Below are positions 1 through 10,227 of a stretch of 64,000 nucleotides of DNA, one piece after another. How positions within the stretch are numbered: the stretch's first letter is position 1; each line of letters opens with the position of its first letter. The DNA lies in assembly GCA_030278955.1 (NCBI GenBank), contig JAOANR010000003.1, positions 33,862,080 to 33,926,079 of the forward strand, given 5' to 3'. Source of the stretch: Hygrophila difformis. Its lineage: Eukaryota; Streptophyta; Magnoliopsida; Lamiales; Acanthaceae. Both the position numbers and the translations under genes were made by a program. Under the pieces are notes generated by a model. The model searched no databases, was not told where the DNA came from, and was given only the letters and a program-made list of their open reading frames with translations.

Positions 1-104
1 ATACCCCCATTAACGACTTTGCCACAGTAGTTGCATTTGCTTTTTTTTCTATCATTTCCAACTGGAGTTGCATGCTCCCAGCCAATATCTGGATTTCTAG
101 ACAT
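1..104 (-). CDS. hAT transposase, N-terminal BED-finger fragment
   Basis: The minus strand opens with ATG at 104-102 and stays open to the window edge (34 codons). It begins MSRNPDIGWEHATPVGND and then shows a basic stretch and CNYCGKVV, the first half of a BED zinc finger (C-x2-C). This start is typical of plant hAT-superfamily (BED/DUF659) transposases, where the BED finger binds the element ends in the nucleus. The rest of the protein lies left of position 1, so integrity cannot be judged. A host gene domesticated from a hAT would look the same here. Confidence 0.6.
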   Translation of the reverse strand, partial: MSRNPDIGWEHATPVGNDRKKSKCNYCGKVVNGG

Positions 105-1246
105 TTTTCTAAATACCAAGAAGACAAAAGCTCTTTTAATTTTGCAGTAATTTGAGCTACACAAGAATATATACACGAATAGTTTTTAAAGAACAATGAT
201 TAATTTTAATGATACAATTATTTTTACAAAAACTAGTGCTTTGGCACACATTAACTTGCAATTGGATTTATCAAGTATATCAACTAATTAAGTACCTCTC
301 TGCTCACCAAACTCCTAATAATAATAAAGAAAATAGAGACATAATATAATAATATAATATACTTCATTTTAAAATCAGAAATTGTATATTATATTAAATT
401 ACTAAACCAGAAAAAGAAAACAGGAAAGAAAACAGAAGAAGAAATAACTGCTCCTTACAAGTTACAAGTGTGCAGGGACTTACAAGAAATTAGTTAATTA
501 CTAAGTATTTTTAATTACTTACAAGTGCAGGGACGCACTTGTAAATCAGAAAATGAAAGTGCAGGACGCACAATAAATTACTAAATCAGAAAAAGAAAAC
601 AGGTAGAAGAAGAAGAAAACAGGAGGAAGAAGAAGAAGAAAATAGGAGGAATATACCAGGTATCACCGCCGCCGTCCGCCGCCTCCGCCACCAGATCCAG
701 TACCACTCGCCACCACCGCTCGGCGACCGAGCCTCGATGCCCGCGCCTCTGGTCAGATCCCAGCGCCCGCGCCTCCGCTCGGAATGCACCCGTCGGGCGT
801 CGGCCGTCGCCCACTTCTCTGCTTGGATCCCGGCGAGCTCGCGCCTTTGCTCTGAGACTATACTCACCAATTTTTTACACACCAATTGTAAGTCTTGCAA
901 TTTATGCTTCTTATTTTCCTCCCGCTGTCTGCTGTGTGTATATAATACAATTGCCTCCCCAAAGCCTAAAGTTGCGGAAGCCCCTAAAGCCTAAAGTTGC
1001 GGAAGGAAAAATGGGGTGGAAAATGGGTAAACTCTAAAGCCTAAAGTTGCGGAAGGAGAATCTCGGCTCATCTCGCGATAACACGGCGATTTCCCGGCGA
1101 TATTCCAATTGTCACGGCGTACCGGCAAAATCTCGGCGAAATCTCCGGCGACATCGTCGAAAAATTGAACCGGGTAACGTTCTCGGAACGGCAACTGCAG
1201 TACGTACCGCCGAGATCTCGGCCGTCTCGGCCGAGATGGCGAACCA
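105..1246 (-). mobile_element. Presumed 5' untranslated and subterminal part of the same hAT element
   Basis: This stretch lies upstream of the BED-finger ORF on the minus strand. 105-640 is AT-rich. 660-880 is GC-rich and CCG-rich, with a GTGAGT donor-like site on the minus strand near 864. A 17-bp motif GCCTAAAGTTGCGGAAG occurs three times (964-980, 989-1005, 1039-1055). 1060-1246 is full of CTCGG/CCGAG motifs. Clustered short repeats near an end are usual for hAT elements. I could not find both terminal inverted repeats, so the right boundary at 1246 is only the point where sequence shared with 6681-7831 begins. Confidence 0.35.
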
Positions 1247-2201
1247 TGTCCATATCCAATAATTATGGGAAAATTTCGAACCGATTCGCCGATAAGCAAG
1301 AACGTTGAATGAAATTCAAGAACAGGAGAACATACCAGACCTGATGCAAAAGGACTCAAAAATGAAGAGTTCGAAGATGACACTTGAGATACGGACCAAC
1401 ATCCATTAAATTGGATGGATCCGAAATCATCCTATTCTAAAAATTCAAAGAAGAATCGGAAGAACAAAATTTGGGAACTGGCTACCTAGGGTTTACGGAT
1501 TAAAATTGAAGAACATCTATTCTATTACATAAAATCAAAGGCGTGCAAGCCCAAAGAACTACATTGCGAAATCTGAAAATTATTCCTACCTAGCAGCGAC
1601 CACGAACGGCTCCGGCTTCAATCCGACAGCGTTTCGGCACTCGGGTATGGGTTTTTTTCTATGCTGTCAAAGGGGAAGTATTTATAGAAGAGATGTGGCT
1701 TGGGCTCCAAAATGAGATCATAACAGCAAGGATACGCATCTAAACAGCAACGATTTGAAAAGATTCATAAATATTTGAAATATGCCGCTTGGGATTGCAA
1801 CCTGGTGTGAGGTAGGAGTTTGGATATGACATGGGCTGCAGCTCGCCTCTTCCTTGTGCTGGGTGTGAGTAGCAGCAAAAGATATGAGATGGATATGAGT
1901 GAGGTGTATCTCATATCTCATTTGTAGTTCAACTCCGCCCTTCTCTAGCTCACATCCTAATTCCGATTCGGATCCTGTAAACAACTAACCAAACTGTTAG
2001 CAACTTCCATATTTCTATTGCATTTCCACCAAATTATGTTTAATTTATATAATTTCATCGCAAATTAATTTTCATTGCAAAAATATAAATTTTCGCTCAA
2101 TTACTTCGCTCGATTATATAAATTGCCCTAAAATGTGAATTTATTCTCATGCCGAGGACACGAAAATGGATGACAATAACAGTCAATTTTGACTGTTATC
2201 A
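1247..2201 (-). repeat. Truncated 3' LTR of the Athila-like element
   Basis: It is nearly identical to 6681-7831 apart from a deletion of about 190 bp. In this copy, sequence matching about 7330-7520 is missing between short repeats of the type GGATATGAGTGAGG. It starts on the minus strand at 2201 with TGATAACAGTC, which folds back on itself (TGATAACAGTC with GACTGTTAT). The homology stops at about 1247, although the full LTR should continue for about 2.1 kb more, so the left end was removed or displaced by the hAT sequence. Confidence 0.72.
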
Positions 2202-4559
2202 ACATTCTCACATTTAAAACTGCTCGTCCCCGAGCAGTCAGAACTCGTGTTTCCTGAAACATGAGGTCTGCAAAGGAATCCATTTGAGTGGCCTCACACA
2301 TCTTTCAAATTTTCTCAGGCTAATTGAATCAAAAACTCATGCTTGAAACAATCATAGGCTTTTAGTAAATCCGAACAACATGATACACCATACTCTAAAC
2401 AAATTTATTTCTCAGGCGATTCCTTTAATTTTTCATGAATCCCGTGCTTAGCACAAATCATTGGCTTGATTTCAAAAATTTGATGACCAGAGAGAATCTG
2501 CCTCACATTTAGTAAACTAGGAAAAATCACTCACTCTTGGATTTGGTTTGAATATTTCACGCACAATCAATGTATTAGAATTGTCCCATAAGCTTGAAAG
2601 TCGGCCCAATCTCCATCTGCTCATTCATTTGAATCAAGATCCTAATGTCTTTGAATAGTGTTGTAACGGGGCATACGGTTATGACAAGTTGGTACGGAGG
2701 GGACTAATTGTGGCTTGAAATATGACAAGAATGATAAAATTTGGCATTTTAATTAAGAACGACATTTCCCAATTTTTTTATTTTTTTCTCTTTTTTTTTC
2801 TTCTTTTTTCTTTGGTAGCTTCTTTATTTTTCATTTTTTTTTCTTTCTCACGCTTCTGGGAATCTGTCTTCATTGTTCTTTTTTTTTAAAATTTATTTGC
2901 CATTAATGATTTCATCCTTGTCATTGGGATCAGATTGTTGAAGGACTTCAAATGAAAGAGATTGGTTAAATGTACTAGCTTACCAAAGAAAATAGGCTTT
3001 CAGGCTCAGCGGGGTTATTCCTAAAGGGAAAATTTTCAGGTAGGATTATTCCAAGCAGAAGGCCAAATAAAAAATTTGTTAACTAACTGCCTCAATCATA
3101 TATTCTCGATTCGCAGGATATGGCGTGATCTTGAAATGATCGTTCTCGCAAGTTTTAGTGTCCTTCAATGTACATGATTTCGCTCTTCAAAGAAAAATAG
3201 CAAGTGTTGTGACTGGCGGCTCAGATCTCACATGGTTTGGAATCAAGTCATCATTTTTCATCAATTTCACCTTTAATAGATACTTGCACTTTGCTCAATT
3301 AATTTAAAGGACCGCGGAGTCGTTAACTCGCTCTAAGTAATTATATCATGCCATTTTTCTCAACGTATTACCTTTAAAAATTTCTTGCACTTAACCTCAA
3401 TTGTCTTAGCCCAGTTAAATTTCAAGATTCAATCATTGGCCATGGATCGCAAGTATGCCTCCTAAATGCAAAATATGAGGCAACCCTATCCTAGAAAGCA
3501 GCAGATAAATTCCACTATAGCATGCACATATAACCAGAATGAAAGGAATGAGAAGACTTCTAACTAGAAAACAGGGAATACACTGGATGCCCGGGCCATT
3601 CTCACATTTAGAGCTTGACTCTAAATGTAGAATTTAAAATTTTCGTGCAATCAGACATGCACTATTCAAGATTTGACTTTGAGAATGGGAGATCACATTC
3701 TCACATTTAGAGCTTGACTCTAAATGAGAATTTTGAATTATTGGACCAAGTAGCAGGACTTGGTTCGAAACAAGACAATATTTTTATTTTTTCTTATAAA
3801 AAAAAACGTATATGTATATCCTAGCATGCTCCTATCAAGATCAATATTTTTTTTTTCTGAAATTAAATATGCAAAAAAATAGGTCATATTAATTCTGAAT
3901 TCAGCTAAAATTGTCCCGGTTTTGAATTTCTTCAAAGCCTGAATTATTTTCCACTGTTTCAGAAATAATTTGACCGGAACCTGGATGATGATCTTCTTTT
4001 TGTGAATTGTTCCCCTTGGATCCTGCATTTCAATATCAGATAAATTTTATTAGACTTCCTAAAATCAACATTCTCACATTTAGAGATTTACTAGCTCTAA
4101 ATGCTAAATTTTGACTTTTGGATTGCTGTCAGATAGAATAATGATTTATTGAAAGATTCAAAACAGAAAGTTCGGGTTGCCTCCCGGAGAGCGCTATAAT
4201 TTGATGTCCATAGCTGGACCAAGGTGGGTAGTAGGATGGAATAATTTTGTCACGCGGTGGTTCCATGTCTTCAGTTGCTTCAGTTCCAATTGACCTCTTA
4301 GCTACTCGTTTCCATTGATGGTTGCATGCTTTCATTTCCTTTCGGAGATGATGAGCGTTCAATTCCTTGATTAAGGAGTACTTTGGGTGACTTCGAGGAT
4401 TATCGGTTCATCAACAACTGAAAGCATTAGAGGTACCTGCACAACTTTGTGAAGTTAGTAATGGTTTGGAAAATCAGAATGAAGGTTAAAAGTTAGTGAG
4501 TAATCAGGAGTGTAATTCTTTAACAGAACGGCGCTGCATCCGCCCCGGCAACGGCGCCA
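2202..4559 (-). other. Internal region of the Athila-like element, no recognisable gag or pol
   Basis: The region has only short ORFs without recognisable domains. Near 4129-4200 the minus strand carries GCGCTCTCCGGGAGGCAACC, a signature commonly seen in the non-coding 3' part of Athila/Tat-type elements. Purine-rich runs (minus strand) occupy about 2770-2890. A short hairpin motif (ACATTCTCACATTTAGAG, then CTCTAAATG) recurs at about 3600, 3697 and 4070, and its first half recurs at 2202 beside the LTR. The element probably relied on proteins of an autonomous relative; that is inference. Confidence 0.5.
4543..4559 (-). promoter_or_regulatory. Primer binding site, tRNA-Asp type
   Basis: The plus strand reads CCCCGGCAACGGCGCCA, which equals the 3' end of plant tRNA-Asp(GTC) with CCA. 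The minus strand is therefore complementary to that tRNA, and it directly follows an LTR ending in TTTCA at 4560. tRNA-Asp priming is described for Athila-related elements. Confidence 0.75.
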
Positions 4560-7500
4560 TGAAACTTTGACAGTCCTTCCACCACCTTTTAGAAATGATT
4601 TAGAAAAAGAATTGATTTTTCGCTATCCTTTGAAAGAATTCATCTAAAATGTGGGTGGTTAATGATTTTATTAATAGTTGAAGACTGTGCACCGAAAGCG
4701 CACGGTTGTCAAAGTTTCCGTAATTTATTGGTAAGACCGGATCGTTCACTGGAGGATGTGCGTCTGCTAAATTTTCTACTCGGTTACTCGTATTTGATTG
4801 GTTTGATTTCCTAATATTCTAAGGTTGACAGAATTGAAAGTCTATTCTAGAAAGCAGTGAAAATATGCAGACATTATGCAATGCAAACAGAAGGACTGAG
4901 AAGAAGAATAATGAACGAAGTGTAGACTTGCACAAATCAAACTTCCAATTTAATGATTCGGATCTTAGTCTTGAAATAATTCCCCGGTTAGATAATCACT
5001 CACACATCCTTAATCGTTTTCCCTTTTGACAGACAGGTACTTACAATTAATTCCACGTACATTTAAAACACCTCGAATTTCTTAAATACCTTAAGCTCGT
5101 GAATACCCACCTTAAGCTCGTGAATACCCTCCAGGTCTCATCACTTACTTAAGGTGGAAAGCAATATCTAATCTATCTCTTCAGAGCAAGATTAAATACA
5201 CTTGTTTCTTTTGGTCACACCCAAACTATCATTAAATCTCCAAACCCAATTGCTAAATATTTCCAAGTTCGCTATATGAAATTTAACAACTCATCCAAGT
5301 GACCTCTATGAAAGCAGTAAAGAAAGCGATTAAAGAAAGCAATTAAAATTCTATCACTTGGACGTTTTGCCAAACCCAATCCTAACGAGTTGGAACATAC
5401 TTTTACCTTTCGATAAAATGCAATTGAAAATTCCAAAGAATTGTGGGGGCATGGTTATGTGGTAAGGAACTACTAGTAAATTCCTCCCGATCAAGTGCCC
5501 ACTTGGATTTTTAATAAACTGTTTGACAAAAGAAATTTATGTTAAAATTACTCCCTGTTATTTTAGAAAATCATCAAAGCCTATTTATTGACGTCTAATA
5601 TTAATTAGTGTACATGGCACATAGCCCAATTGCCCTGAAAATCCATGATATGACTGACTAATACTATGTTTCAACAAATAGTATTTTAAAAGAATTTTTA
5701 AAGTTATTCCCTTTTAAACGACAGGTACTAAACCCCAATTTGAGAAGACTCTGTTTAATTCTTTTTAAAATTAACCCTTGATCGAATTTGAATTATTCAT
5801 AACTAGAAAAATTACCCCTTACTTAGATCCAAAATTTAGAAATAAACATTTGGAAATTTAGTTCATACGAGTCTTTGTAATTGTCCATGGGAAGTATCCA
5901 AAATATTTATATATTATTAGAAACTATAACACACAATTATATTAATAGTTTTAAAATGACTCAAATGACCTAAAATATATAAAGTAGGTGGAGACTGAAG
6001 GACGGCATAGAAGAATAGATATCTCGGATCCATGAAGAGAGAATCAAAATACTTAAAATACACTTGATGAAGAATCCGAACTACAAAGCAGGAGGCTAAT
6101 GACATAAATCACTCGGACCCAATTTCTCATCCGGATCTTAAGCTATTACTTAATAGATTTTTCTAACTTTCATGTTTTGATTCGAATTTTGTAACTTCAA
6201 CACTACAAAATTGCCATGTTTCTACACCATTCGAATCTTCACATAAAATTGGATCAATCTTATACATGCAAAAATTTTGTTCAAAAACAAAATAAAATAT
6301 ATGGGTTGGGACGTAGGGTTTATATTAAGTTATACATACACAAACACAAAATCAAAGGACCAAACATGCCAACTTCATTTAAACGGAAGAAGATGATAAA
6401 AAAATATTCTAACTCTAACTAGACCCATGTGAACAGACTCAATAGTCCAGATTCATGATTTACTCAAAGAATTTAATTTAGACCCTAATCTTGGAACTAA
6501 TGAAAGAGATAAAAAGAAATTCTATCGTGGCTCAACTGCACCAGGAAGATTAATAATGCATGTCCAGAATTCAGGAAATCAATCAAGATATCCAAATTCC
6601 AAAAATCTGATACAGGCATGTGAACAAGAGTAACCAGGTCCTGCGAATTCATGAACTTCCAAGATTTACCAGAAATTGATTCGTCCATATCCAATAGTTA
6701 TGAGAAAATTTCGAACCGATTCGCCGATAAGCAAGAACGTTGAATGAAATTCAAGTACAGGAGAACATACCAGACCTGATGCAAAAGGACTCAACAATGA
6801 AGAGTTCGAAGATGACACTTGAGATACGGACCAACATCCATTAAATTGGATGGATCCGAAATCATCCTATTCTAAAAATTCAAACAAGAATCGAAAGAAC
6901 AAAATTTGGGAACTGGCTACCTAGGGTTTACGGATTAAAATTGAAGAACATCTATTCTATTACATAAAATCAAAGGCGTGCAAGCCCAAAGAACTACATT
7001 GCGAAATCTGAAAATTATTCCTACCTAGCAGCGACCACGAACGGCTCCGGCTTCAATCCGACACCGTTTCGGCACTCGGGTATGGGTTTTTTTCTATGCT
7101 GTCAAAGGGGAAGTATTTATTGAAGAGATGTGGCTTGGACTCCAAAATGAGATCATAACAGCAAGGATACGCATCTAAACAGCAACGATTTGAAAAGAAT
7201 CATAAATATTTGAAATATGCCGCTTGGGATTGCAACCTGGTGTGAGGTAGGAGTTTGGATATGACATGGGCTGCAGCTCGCCTCTTCCTTGTGCTGGGTG
7301 TGAGTAGCAGCAAAAGATATGAGATGGATGTGGAGGGTGTGACGTAGAATAGGGTGGTGAGATGAAAACTTGGTGAAGGGTATGAGTGAGTCTGGTCAGG
7401 ATGTGAGTTGGTGAGTGACTGATATCCCATATTCAAGGTGAGCTGGAATGGATATGGATATGAGTGACTTGTATCTCATATCCCATTTAACTCATATCTT

Positions 7501-7831
7501 GTGGTGAGAGTTAGAGGTTTGGATATGAGTGAGGTGTATCTCATATCTCATTTGTAGTTCAACTCCGCCCTTCTCTAGCTCACATCCTAATTCCGATTCG
7601 GATCCTGTAAACAACTAACCAAACTGTTAGCAACTTCCATATTTCTATTGCATTTCCACCAAATTATATTTAATTTATATAATTTCATCGCAAATTAATT
7701 TTCATTCCAAAAATATAAATTTTCGCTCAATTACTTCGCTCGATTATATAAATTGCCCTAAAATGTGAATTTATTCTCATGCCGAGGACACGAAAATGGA
7801 TGACAATAATAGTCAATTTTGACTGTTATCA
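4560..7831 (-). repeat. 5' LTR of the Athila-like element (about 3.27 kb)
   Basis: It starts on the minus strand at 7831 with TGATAACAGTC and ends with TTTCA at 4560, immediately before the tRNA-Asp PBS. Only 6681-7831 has a surviving partner (1247-2201). 4560-6680 is assigned to the LTR because of the PBS position; a second copy would be needed to prove it. The right flank at 7832 begins TGCAT inside the E2 LTR. Confidence 0.6.
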
Positions 7832-7859
7832 TGCATGTGCATGCGTCACTCGACATACT

Positions 7860-9513
7860 CTGTAAAAGAAAAATAACAACGGGTTCCGTCAGTATAAAAA
7901 TAACGAGTAAGTCAATTCCTAACAAAACAATTTAAGGGGTTACATGTGTTTAATTAAAATTACACTTTTCAAGCATTACGAAATTAATTTAAAATTCATA
8001 GTTTACTCGCAGCGGAAAAACACGATTAATTTATTCAAGACGAGAATACATAATTTAAGGACTTAATTTAAAAGCGTAATTTAAAAGCATAATTTAAAAA
8101 CGTAATTTAGAAGCATAATTTAAAAGAGCGATAAATAATTACAGCTTAATTAAACACGCACACAAGTCTTTTTTAAATTTTATCTCGTAAACTAAGAAGA
8201 GGACACCATACTGGGGAGACCACTGACGAGGCAGTCCAAATAAATGGGAGACCACTAACGAGGCAGTCTCAATAATTGTAGGACCACTAACGAGGCGATC
8301 CAAATAAATAAAGCGCGCGAGATCACTAACGAGGCAACCTCAGATAGTAGGGAGACCACTAACGAGGCAGTCTCAAAAATAATAGCATGAAGATCGGCTC
8401 AGCCTAGTGAACGGGATTTTTCGAAAGTTTATGTTTCGTTGTATACAAAGGATTCAATATCGCATTTCATAGTTCGAGTTTTCTCAAGTTTGAAAATCCA
8501 ATTCGCCACAGTTTACGCCTTTTTAAATTAAAAATTCATCTTTTAATAAAAAATTTTGAAATTTACACAGTAGCTCAAGGACACCCATACGAACAACTTC
8601 CATGTTTCGAGTTCTTGGAAATAAGGTTTCGAAGTGAGTCAAATTTCAAGTTCTTTACAAGGGAAGATTTCTGCCCAAAGGACTGATTCTGAGATAGTTT
8701 CGTGCAACGCCGATTAAAAATTCATTTTGAGTCCAATTGATCCGAAATTTTTAAAGGTTGTAGAAAACATCTTAATGAAAAAATTTCATGTTTTAGGATT
8801 TTGGAAATAATGAGATTTAGATGTTCAAAAGTCGTCACCAACACACTGTTTGCGTTCGGGTTCGAAAAACAGTTTTACACATGTTGTTAATTCGTCCGAT
8901 TTAACATATAAAATGAACTTCAAAATTCATGAAATTTTATACACATAATCTTGACACAATTATCTACAACTATTGTTTAGAAATGCAAGGTCGAATCGAT
9001 CTAGAAACGGGTGAAAAATATGCAACAAGTCGAGTCAATGAAACTGTCCAGATTTCAAACGTTTGGTTTTAATGCAGAAACTTTGCGGAACGATTTTGGG
9101 GTATCAAACCTTTATGAAAATGGCCGAAATTTTGACATAAGATAGATTAAAGTCTTATGAACAAAATCTATGTTGAAAAGTTTTCGGTTTGAATTACTGA
9201 AGGTCGGGTTTTAGGCGAGTTTCTGAGATTGGTCGAAAATAGGGTTTTTGAAAACCGATTTTAGTTACGTGCCTAGATCTTAAGTTTTAAATGACAATAA
9301 ACCACAAAAATTGTAGATTAAGGTCTTGACTTACTTAGTTAGAGAATAGGGTTGCTGTAAGGGATTTCTGGACGTCCTAAGGTCGCGATGAACGGCCAAC
9401 TTCTCCGATCGCTTTTTGTTCGTCCCCCGACTTGAAATCGTAGCAAAGGGAAGATGGTTAGATTTCGAGTTTTTAAGACTTATGGACGACTTAAACACTA
9501 TAATATGACTTAC
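7860..9513 (-). other. Predicted leader intron in the E2 3' LTR
   Basis: On the minus strand two GTAAGT donors occur, at 9513-9508 (context CTTGGTAAGTCA) and 9334-9329. The acceptor is a pyrimidine-rich tract ending CTTTTACAG at 7860, followed by AGTATG. The same donor and acceptor layout occurs in E3, E4 and E5. It is a prediction from sequence only. Confidence 0.45.
8216..8374 (-). repeat. Tandem covarying hairpin array in the E2 3' LTR
   Basis: It holds five units with the constant core CACTAACGAGGC flanked by short inverted arms (GAGAC with GTCTC, GGAC with GTCC, GAGAT with ATCTC). The first unit joins a GAGAC left arm to a GTCC right arm, as if two units of the six-unit array at 16970-17165 had fused by deletion. 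The arms of different units differ, but usually in compensating pairs. Confidence 0.8.
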
Positions 9514-10204
9514 CAAGGTTCTAGATGGCAGAGGCTTCGTCCCGGTCGTCCCGTCTTCGCCGGAGAACTCTCCGGAAAGTGAACTTGAAGGGTTTTTCGG
9601 CTTGGAGAGGAAGGATGGGAGAGTCTAGGGTTTGTCTTCTGAAAATAATGGATAGGGGGCGCCCAAAACCGACCTTATGCACTTCCCTAATGCTGTGATA
9701 GGCTTGCCACCGATAGAGGTCGGATTTTTGGCAAGAAAATCGCCATGGAAGGAAAGTTTACACCTCCTGCACCTCTGGCGCGGTGGTGACGCGCACGTAT
9801 AGGTTTGTCCGCGCGGAGCACGCGCGACCAGTCCTGGGACGCGTCTCCCTCATGCCGCGCGGTGGCCGCGCGCCGGCACGCGGAGGGCGCGTGACGGCCG
9901 GACCGGCCGGTTCGGCGGTTTGTGTGGTCCGTCGGGTCTTTTCTTCTTTTCTCTATCGGTTTTCTATCCTCTACGTGGTTGGCTCGACTCCTCGGGTCGT
10001 TTCCGGTTCGAAATCTCTATCTTAAATTCATTACGAAGTCGGGTTAACGCTCGTAACATTTCCGTGCCATAATTAATCTAGTTAAATTAGTTCCTATTCC
10101 TCTTAATGTTTTTCCAAGCTGCCTACGTACCCTGCGAAGGGATCAAGTCATAACGTAGTTCAAAACAATTTGAATTTGTTTTTTTTTTTTTCTCGGGTGT
10201 TACA

Positions 10205-10220
10205 TCCTCCCCCCCTTAAG
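10205..10220 (-). promoter_or_regulatory. E2 polypurine tract
   Basis: The minus strand reads CTTAAGGGGGGGAGGA immediately before the 3' LTR start TGTAACACC. This is the expected plus-strand priming site for reverse transcription. Confidence 0.85.
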
Positions 10221-10227
10221 AATACAG

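Larger units (their letters stand above)
1247..7831 (-). mobile_element. Athila/TR-GAG-like non-autonomous LTR retrotransposon, left end truncated
   Basis: Sequence 1247-2201 recurs at 6681-7831, giving direct repeats around a non-repeated middle. On the minus strand both copies begin TGATAACAGTC. A primer binding site matching the 3' end of tRNA-Asp sits at 4543-4559, directly after a CA-ending LTR, so the full LTR is best placed at 4560-7831 and the left LTR is truncated at 1247. The internal part (2202-4559, about 2.4 kb) ends with GGGGACGAGCAG, a motif common upstream of the 3' LTR in Athila/TR-GAG elements. I found no gag, RT or integrase. It is inserted in the 3' LTR of E2 at 7831/7832; the expected TSD partner is lost. 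Confidence 0.62.
7832..10204 (-). repeat. E2 3' LTR, distal end cut off
   Basis: It begins on the minus strand at 10204 (TGTAACACCCGAG), directly after the PPT, and matches 27326-29074 plus 16586-17385. The last roughly 320 bp of the LTR (present in the 5' copy at 16265-16585) are missing because the Athila-like element interrupts at 7831. Compared with the 5' LTR it lacks about 145 bp near 10113. Confidence 0.86.

Noticed and set aside
4543..4559. A tRNA-Asp gene
   Set aside because: Only the 3' end including the non-encoded CCA matches, as expected for a primer binding site; no cloverleaf is present.
6681..6690. LTR boundary of the Athila-like element at 6681
   Set aside because: This is only where the truncated partner ends. 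No PBS follows it, whereas a tRNA-Asp PBS directly follows a CA end at 4560.
8216..8374. Regularly spaced repeats resembling a CRISPR array
   Set aside because: The units are imperfect, spacers are short and AT-rich, no cas genes exist, and the array lies in a retrotransposon LTR of a plant genome.
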